Below, piece by piece: positions 46,701-55,700 of a DNA stretch of 64,000 bases. Within the stretch, counting starts at the first letter, position 1. Each line of letters begins with the position of its first letter. Under the pieces are notes generated by a model. That model was not told where the DNA came from, ran no database searches, and was given only the letters and a program-made list of their open reading frames with translations. Made by a program: the position numbers and the translations under genes. This DNA comes from Trileptium ribeirensis (Eukaryota > Nematoda > Enoplea > Enoplida > Thoracostomopsidae), in contig JASANE010020131.1 in the NCBI GenBank assembly GCA_030248225.1, positions 1-64,000 on the forward strand, written 5' to 3'.

Positions 46701-49700
46701 GACGACGCAGAATGTTAAACGCTGAATTTTGGCGCCAAAATTGCCAGATTTTGGTATTTATAATTTATTCCAAAATAGTTCTACTGGCTTTCGGATTCGG
46801 TCAGTACAATTGAACTGAAAGCAGTAGTAGTTTTGTGGATTACGTTCAACACGGCCAACGCTAGGGCCTACATTATTGAATTCGAGTGGAATGAGCGAGC
46901 GAGTGCAACGAGAATTTTCAATTTTGGCTCTGGAGGGGGGTTGAGGAGGTCCTGTCTGTGTGTGTCGCACCTGGATCTCGATAACGGTTGGGCGGATTTT
47001 AATGCACTATAGCTCATTCGAACCGCAATGGTCGATTTAGGGAGCCTGATTTTTGAATTTTTTGCCGTGAGAAAAGTTATAGGGCAAAATGATTTTGGCC
47101 ATTCGTCATTTTGGCCCATTTTTCGGGCACCCCCTCCAGTTTTTGCGACTTTTGTCAATAAGTACACCAGGTGTCCGCAAACTAATAGGCCTATTCCATG
47201 TAGCTTTACCAGGGCTTTCCAATGATATATAACAAGTTTTTCAACTTCTTTCCAATCTGGAGTCTATAAGCTTATAGTTGACGCCAAATTTCATATTTGG
47301 TGAAAAGCGTGGGAAATGTACCTAAATGTGTGTTTTTGTTGCTTTTAGTGCCTTATATGGGGTTTTCTGGGCAGATAAACTCATTGCAAGTGTTAAAAAT
47401 ATTGTTGGGCAAATATTTTTACACTTCTGGTTCATACTTGGCATAAAAAATGACGTTTTCGAAATTTTTGGTGAGAAGTAGTGGGAAAAGTACCTGAATG
47501 TGTGTTTATTGTTGGTTTTAGTGTCGGATGTGGGATTTTCTGGGCCGACAAGCTCATTGCGAGCGTCAAAAATATTGTCTGGCAAATATTTTTCACATTT
47601 CTGCTTCGGGGATTGTTCTCACCACTCGAATTCTGGCTCGCAAGCGAGCTTCACTAGTAGAAAAAGATACTGACCGTTCGAGGAAGAATTACATCGTGCT
47701 ATAGTTTTAGATGAACTGAAAATAGCTGACACGTTACTGTTTATCATGTATATTCAGTTTGGAACATCATAAATATTCATTGTGCGTTCATAGAGGAGCG
47801 CCACTAGCTCCTGTTTCACATCCGCGCGTGTAACGAGTGTGTAAGGTTGCTCAATATGCTATGCAGCAGAATTTGTTTGTACTCAGCGGTCGCGTTCGAA
47901 ATTGTCAGTCGGCTTTTCCTGACCATAATCTAGCCCATGGCTTCATGCGAATCGTTATGTTTATGGTTTTAATAGTAAAACAATGCACGAACTTGGCTTT
48001 TCCTTCATGGCTCTGATTATTTGTCCCATGGCTCTACAACGAGTAGCTTCATTGTCGGTAGGACTCAAATATTGGATATTCAGTCGAATTGCCTCAGCGC
48101 AAGCTTTACTCGCTCCTGATGAACAGATTGTGTTTGGACCCATGTTTGTGGAGCGATATTATTTTTTTACTAACAAGATGGAAAACTTTATGCCCATGAT
48201 CGCTTCTTCAGTTCTGCTTATTTTAATGGCTTCAGGTACTTGATGCTCATTGAAGACGAAGGCAGAGTTTTCATGTTTGACCGCAATAACCAACCGTTCA
48301 AAGTTGTCGACTTACGTTTCCCGCATCGTAAGGAAACGAGGACTCAACCACGACATATAAAAGATACTGTTGTTGACGGGGTATGGATATTACATTAGAG
48401 CTATAATTTAATGTTAAATGGTGACTTTGTAAAAAGTGTATTATATTTTTTGTATTGTATTATTTCTAATATATCGATTTGAAATAAATGCGTAAGGTGG
48501 AATTTAATAATTATTGGCATTGACAAAGACGACGAACAATAGTTTAAAAAGAAAGCTTTTTGCAATGGGGCCCCAGGCCATTGCTGGGGCGCTGTAAAAA
48601 ACCTGGCGGTGTGGCCATCGGAAAGCTAAGACTGCATAAATTTTGATGTGATTCCAAGGACAGTCAATTGCTATATTAATGTCACCGCGACAGTCAATGT
48701 TTTAATAGCCCCACTGTGTCAAAACTACAACTGCTCTGTAAACAGTGAGAGTTTACGCATTGTTGTTTGGCGTTAATTGAAATCTATATCGGCGTTGTTA
48801 TAAATCTCATCAGTCATTGCTATAGGAATAAATCGGTGTGATAATACATTAATATAGTGTAATAAGATCAAACCCCTTCTCTACGTTGAAGCATTTTCAG
48901 ATTTTTTTATAATATATTCTTGTTATATTGTGTTATGGCAATGTTAGATTACTGAGCACCATTTGCTAAAAAGAAAATATCCTTTGAAATGTATGTAATA
49001 ACAAGAGTGCATTAGGGAAGAGTATGACACTTTCCTGCACTCGCGTATTATCGCGTGTTTGATGACGCGGGAGTTTTCGGCCTGACCCCCGTTTCTGGGG
49101 GTCAAGATGCCCCGAAGCCCCCATCACAGATTCTGGGGGTAGCTTGGAGTGCCTTCCAGTTTTTTTTTTGGGGGGGGGGGGGGGTTGGTGGTATTGCGCA
49201 AATTTCTGGGGGTGGTCGGTTTATCAGCAGCTGCTTATGAACCGACCCACCAGAAATTGGGGGGTCGGACCGATCCCCCAAAATGCTGGGGGTTCGACCG
49301 ATCCCCCCAAAAAACTGGTGGGGGTCCGAGCTACCCCCCCAGAAACTGGGGGGGTCAGGCCGAAAACGCCCGCGTCGTCAAACACGAGTTTATATGTGAG
49401 TGCAGGGAAGTGTCATACTCTTCCCTAATGCACTTTTGGTAATAATAATTAGCTCGCATCTTACTGATCATTAAGCACTGTATATAATGTAGCAAATCAG
49501 TTGCAAAAGTTGGATTTTATTACAATGTTAAACAGCTATAACAATTTTAGGAGCTTGTTCTCGACAGAGTGGAACAGGATTCCGAAGAAAGACATCCGAG
49601 GTTTTTGATTTACGACATTGTTAAATTCGAGGTATTTATTAATTAGTTCATTTCGTAGTGTTTATTTATTAGCTCATTTCGGAGTGTTTCGTTTAATTAT

Positions 49701-52700
49701 TAGACAAACTCGTTTATTTGTAACTAGGTTTCCGTAACTGGACCTTTAAAGATGTACTAATACTGTAGTTGAGATATTCGTTGATACTTGTCTGTCAAAA
49801 TTTCGATAATACCCGCTCACCTATTAGTTGAAATATACTAGTATCTCGCAAGCAAGTGTGAAACGGAGCGAACCTGGTTTTGTCAAACGCACGTTTTCCA
49901 ATCACTTGTAACTTGTATACTACTCTAAAACCTCTTGAACCCCGAATCCATTAAAAATCTTAAAACCTCGTCGAACATGAACTTAGCAAAAACAATTAAA
50001 ACGCACGAAGTATTTGTGCTGGTGCCTAGATAACCAAACCATCGTATCCAGCGTACTGGAAAACCAATATAGACATTTCTTGATGCCCTGTGCGTAATGT
50101 GTAACCAAACTGCTGAAGACAGACTATATTCCATCGACAATTGGGCTCAATGACCATAAACGTTTTGAAAACATCTGAACAAGCAGGTGTTCGTGCTAGA
50201 CTCTAGATAACTAAACCATCGTATTCAGCTTGCCGAAAAACTTATATAGACAATTCTTAATGCCCTATACGCAATATATAAGCAAACTAAATACAGGCTA
50301 TATTCTGGAAGTCCGGTTCATTGACCATAAACCCAATGCAAACCCAAATCATTGAAAATGTATGGAAAATCATTGAATTGAATCAAATTTGAAAAATCGC
50401 TATTACTGGCAAAGGATCGACGAACCATATTCCGGCCCACAGCGGTCCATGGAGTAGTCCCACAAAAAATTCTTGGTCAGCAAAATTGTAGATATCGATG
50501 AGCTGATTCTATGTGATTTCCATTTTTCGATCTGAAGCCTGTGTCGCGACATATGGGCTGCGAAACACATGTACCCGTATGGGAAAATTTGGCAAAGAAC
50601 CCATAAAAACACGTTTTTGCCATTTTGACCCGGAAGATGGGATGGAAGCTATTTGCTTTCAACGAAAGGTCATATCGTTATCACTTCTGTTGTCTAACAA
50701 AAAATTGTCGAAATCTCTCCATCCGAAAATGAGTTACGAATGACAGCGACAGACAAAAAATTTTCACGATTTTCCCCCTAGCGCCCTCAGTGGAAACTTC
50801 GTTCCAAAATCCCAGTACACACTATAGCAAAAATTGCTTTCAGATGGAGGAAAGGGGTTTTCGATGTTCCCATTAATTTTTGCCTTCTTGTCCAGTTCAG
50901 CCCCAGGTAATTTCACAAGCAGCTGGAAAAATAATCGCATTGAACAGTGGATGGCACACCGGATAGACAGTTCTTTGTGAAAACATGCTAACTACTTTGT
51001 GCACCATCCACTGACGTTGACCATCGTGTTATGTTGTAGCACTATTTTATTCTATAGTTGTGTTCCGTAATTTCGTTGAGTGGAGGTTCATCGGTTCAAC
51101 CTGGTATAAATGACTGTGACGCCAGTAATATTCCTGTTAATTTTAAGACAGGTTGGGATAAATCATGCGCACATGCTGTTGCCTTATAGATAGATAGATG
51201 ATAATACTTGGGCATAACACATACACAGTGTGCGCGCAGACTCATAGTACTTGGCCCATTGCGCTGCCCAAACCCAGAGATGATCAAATGTCACATCCAA
51301 CCCTCAGAATGAAGCTGACCAGTTTGTTTATATCCAATCTTGGGGCAAAGTTAATATCTATAACATTTTTTTCCAAATACCTTCTTGCGTAGTTCGTAGA
51401 ACTCCCTACATTCCAAAACAAGATGGGATGCAGTACCATCTGCTACATGACACCACTCACATGATCTATCCCCAATAAATCCCATAATACATTTATGTTT
51501 ATTCAGGAGACAATGCCCAGTGAGTAGCCTACAGGCTGTGCCGATCCTCTTTTTGTCCAGCATCCGTATCCGTTTAATCATTGCCCAATTGTATACAGGT
51601 AAAAATGTCCTTAGTTGCCTGTAGGACTGACTACGTTTCCATCTTTGCTCCACATTTTCCCAAATGCGATCCTTAACCCAAGTGGACAATGTCTTGAACG
51701 CCAAGCCTACAGCCGGTTCCAGACCTATTTAGGCCATGGAAGCTGCTTCTTTGGTAGATCGTTCGCAATTTCGTTCCCCATATACCCACTATGTCATGGT
51801 ATCCAGAGAAGGGTAACAAAATTTGATTTTCCAAGTTGCTACAACTCCTTTTTACAACACTTTATAGATATCATTCGATCCAAGTTGTTATCTAGGGCTT
51901 TGACAGCCGATTGGCTATCACTGTAGATGTTAATAGTTTTCTTCTTTACCCCCCTACCTCTTAAATAAGAGACGCAATTTTCAATCGCTAATATTTCTGC
52001 TTAAAAAACCGTACAATTCTTACCAAGGGGTATAACTATATTGCTATGTCCAGGGATATAGACGCCAGCCCCAGATCCAATATTCTTCATGCAGTATCTT
52101 AGAACCATCTGTGAAGCAGTTTATATCCATAGAATTCAAAGAGACAATGTTGCATGCCTCAATTCTATCGGTGATTATACTGTTCCAGTTCTTATCCTCA
52201 GAAAAAGTCTTGCAACAGTGATCAAGAGGCATGTTTGCCTCTTACAAGCTCTGAGGTTACTTTTTCAATTACTGTATGCCCTTTTACATTTAAGGACTGC
52301 CAAGATTCAGTACTTTTTAGTCTACAGTAATCCAATATTGTTGCCTGCAGGCATCTTTTCTCTATCGGCAATAGTCCCAGGATGGTTTCCATACCCTCCG
52401 TTGGAGTGCTTCTCAAGCATCCCGTGATGATCAGGAGAGCTAGTCTCTGAACCCGCATTAGTTTTTTCCGAACAGCCTCTCTGGTGGTTCTATGCCACCA
52501 AACCAAGACCCCATGCATCATACCACTCAATACTATCATTTCATATAGATAGATGAGGTACTTAGGTCTCGCGCCCTAATTACGCCCTGCAAAGGTTCTA
52601 CATACCATTAGATTCCGTATAGCTTTGCTGCATGCATTTTCCAAATGTTTATCCCACATTAGTTTCTTATCTAGGATCACTCCTAGGTACCTGACTTCAC

Positions 52701-55700
52701 AGCTATAAAGCAGTGGAACTCCATCCAATCCAATATAAGGAAGGGTCTCCGACTTGCGCTTCCCAGTAAAATTTATTACAGCAGTTTTGTTTGGCTGTAG
52801 TTGTAATCCATTGGATTTGCACCACGTACTGACGCATTTAAGTGCAGTACAGATTATTTAAGTTGCCTTATACTCATCGAGTTTTATATCCCTCGTCGTC
52901 GTTCATGTGTTTCGAAATGTCAGATTCTTTAAAAACCCTATTTTAGTCTACGCCAATTTCCAGTTTCGAAGGTCGCCTTTATTGTATAAATATTCTAAAT
53001 TAAAAATAGGTTGTCTGGTTTTCCCAAACCGACTCAAAATTGCCTTGAGGTACTGAACAGGGCGAGACAGAAATTTATTTTCCCCGGAATCAACCTGGCG
53101 ACTAAAAAGGCGAAAATAACAGAAATAGCTGATTCACAGTAGATATACAACAATAATGCACATTATATAGTGCAACCATATCGACTGACAGCAATTTTAC
53201 TGTTTTAGGATGACAGAAATTTGGGAATTTTTAGTTCCATAAGAAAAAACTGACGTTTTGTACACCACAGAATCAATTTTTGAGCCGTGCAGAACGGTAC
53301 CTGGGAGGCCAAAAAATCTAGAACGTTAAAACTGTTGTGATTCGAATATGGTTATTTCAGGGTAAAGAAGTTGGTAAATGTGATCTTGGCACAAGATTCA
53401 AGTGTATAGATCTGGAAATTATTGGAGCTCGAGCACGTGCGATTGAGGAAGGTCGAATTGCCAAAGAAAAAGAACCCTTTAGTGTTCGTATGAAATTGTT
53501 CAAAGATGTGCGGGAGGGCGTATTTGAGGTTCGTTTTGCAGTTAATGCTAGATTAGACACTGGACTCATTGGATATCAATATGTAACTTAGCAAAGCGTA
53601 GTCTTTTCTTACTTTAAATCGTATCTGCAAACTGTTATCCAAAATAACCTTGACAAAAAATTCTAATTACGTATGCCAACACATTTAACCTTTAGTCTGG
53701 CCTAACCAAAGGGACAAAACTTCGGGGTGACCAAAGAGACGAAACTTCGGGAGCATGTTGATTCTCAGGGGAAATTTCAAAGTGGGGAGGCGATAAATTT
53801 TGCTTAAAAATATTGAAATATGCCCATGTTTTCATGTAGTTTTACTACCGTGCATGTATTTTCAAGCTATAAAACGACGTTTTAACATTAGAATTAGTGG
53901 TAATTAATTCTTATAAAACATTTTGCATACAAAAAACATAAATTTTCAGTCATAAAAATTTTTGGATGCAGTTGAATATGAGGGTTTCGACCGAACATAG
54001 GTGCGGACATAGGGAAAATCTCACAAACATTAGCTTCACCCAACGCCTTCCCCACTGGGCCAGTCGCTGTTCGTATGAAATTGTGCACAAATGTGCGACA
54101 ATGCGACTTTGAGGTTCGTTTTGCAGTTATTGCTAGATTAGGCACTGTACTCATTGGATATGAATAAGTAATGTATCTACAAACTGTTACCGAAAATAAT
54201 CTTTCCAACACGTACGTCCACTGATGTAAAGTTCTAATTAGATATGCCATAAAATTGAAAAATACCATGAAATGAAATGTTAGTAAACGGCCGACTGACG
54301 TACGGCAATCAATGTACCATGTTGGCCATTAAGAGCGGCTAGCCATGTGTACGAGATCCAGCGAATTGCCAACAAACTGACATGCAATTTCGCGGTCACG
54401 TAGTCAGTAATTGATCATTCTATCTGTAATTTTAACGAAATGGACATTTTTTGTCAAATTTACGCACGCCTACAGCTTGCGGAGAAGTCGGTGGAGTAAA
54501 TATGGCTTGATATGACGTTCCTACCCTTATGGTGACCCCTACTCCTATATGGGCACCTGTGCCTGAGACGTGTATAATTATCTTACCTTGTCTCCCCAGA
54601 TGTGTTTTATCTTACCTTGCCTCCCCAGATGTGGTTTAGCTTGCCCAAGTCCCCAGATGTATTTTATTATACCTGGGCCCTCCAGACTCTGACTTTCGGG
54701 TGCGTTCCAACATATGTCGTTGAGTCAGCATATACGGCTATGGTGTGAAAATTGTAAAAGCTCTTGTAAGGTCATTTTAAACCGTTTTATATTGCACAAA
54801 TTTCTTGACGTAACACCTCGTGGTTCCGGCGGGGCCTCTCAAATAAGGGTCGTAAATTCAGGGTCACTCGCGACCTGAGAAAGGTGAACCCAAATAGTGG
54901 TCGCAGTGGCAAACATTTTAGTTAATTCAAAAACGGTGCTATATTCGGCGAAAACTTGTTAACAGTATATAAATTTTTAACAGTCGCTTTTAACAGTTAA
55001 TTGTCAATAGTACTTTTTGTGGAAATTTCTCATGTCAGAATATTCATTACTTAAGTGGCCGCTTTTTTCGACAGCTGTACCCTATATTTGGAGAAACTTT
55101 TGCCAGGGGCCCGAACCGGGGGCTTCCTGGTTCCGAACAGGGGGCGCCAGATTTTGCCGGAGGCATTTGCCAAGAGAAAACCGGTTAAAATCGTGTCAGA
55201 AACAGTGCCAAAGCACTTTTGATGGAGAGAAAAACCTATCTTGAAGCAAATTTTGCTAAATTCTTGGCTTCAGGAAGGAATTTTAGCATAAATTTTGATC
55301 AAACTATATGTACTTTGGGTGGATTTGAAGAAAACAAATTTTCCAGGACATTTGTCACAACTGTACATTTACAGTAATCCATGGAATTCAAATATAGGTA
55401 AATTTTATAAACTTTTTTTAAAAACAATATAGTGGGGTACGCTACCTTTTCTATTCACTGGACATTTCGCCACGGGGCATAAAATAGAGGCACCACCCTG
55501 TTAACCGGAGCCTTAAAAACAAAAATGTGTTTTTGAATGAAAAACGCTAAATACCAGGAGCCCTCAGCAACCCTTGCGTGAAGAAGCAAGTTAACATACC
55601 TTTACTTTAGAATGGAAGGTTTAATATGAGTTTGCTTTTATCAGTGCCTCCGGTAAGCTATGTGTTGCTTGAATTATTTCTTATAGTTTTGTGTAACAAT

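Noticed and set aside
54069..54240. Alternative RNGTT exon 13b
   Set aside because: Deletions destroy the frame relative to the original exon and no in-frame acceptor precedes it.
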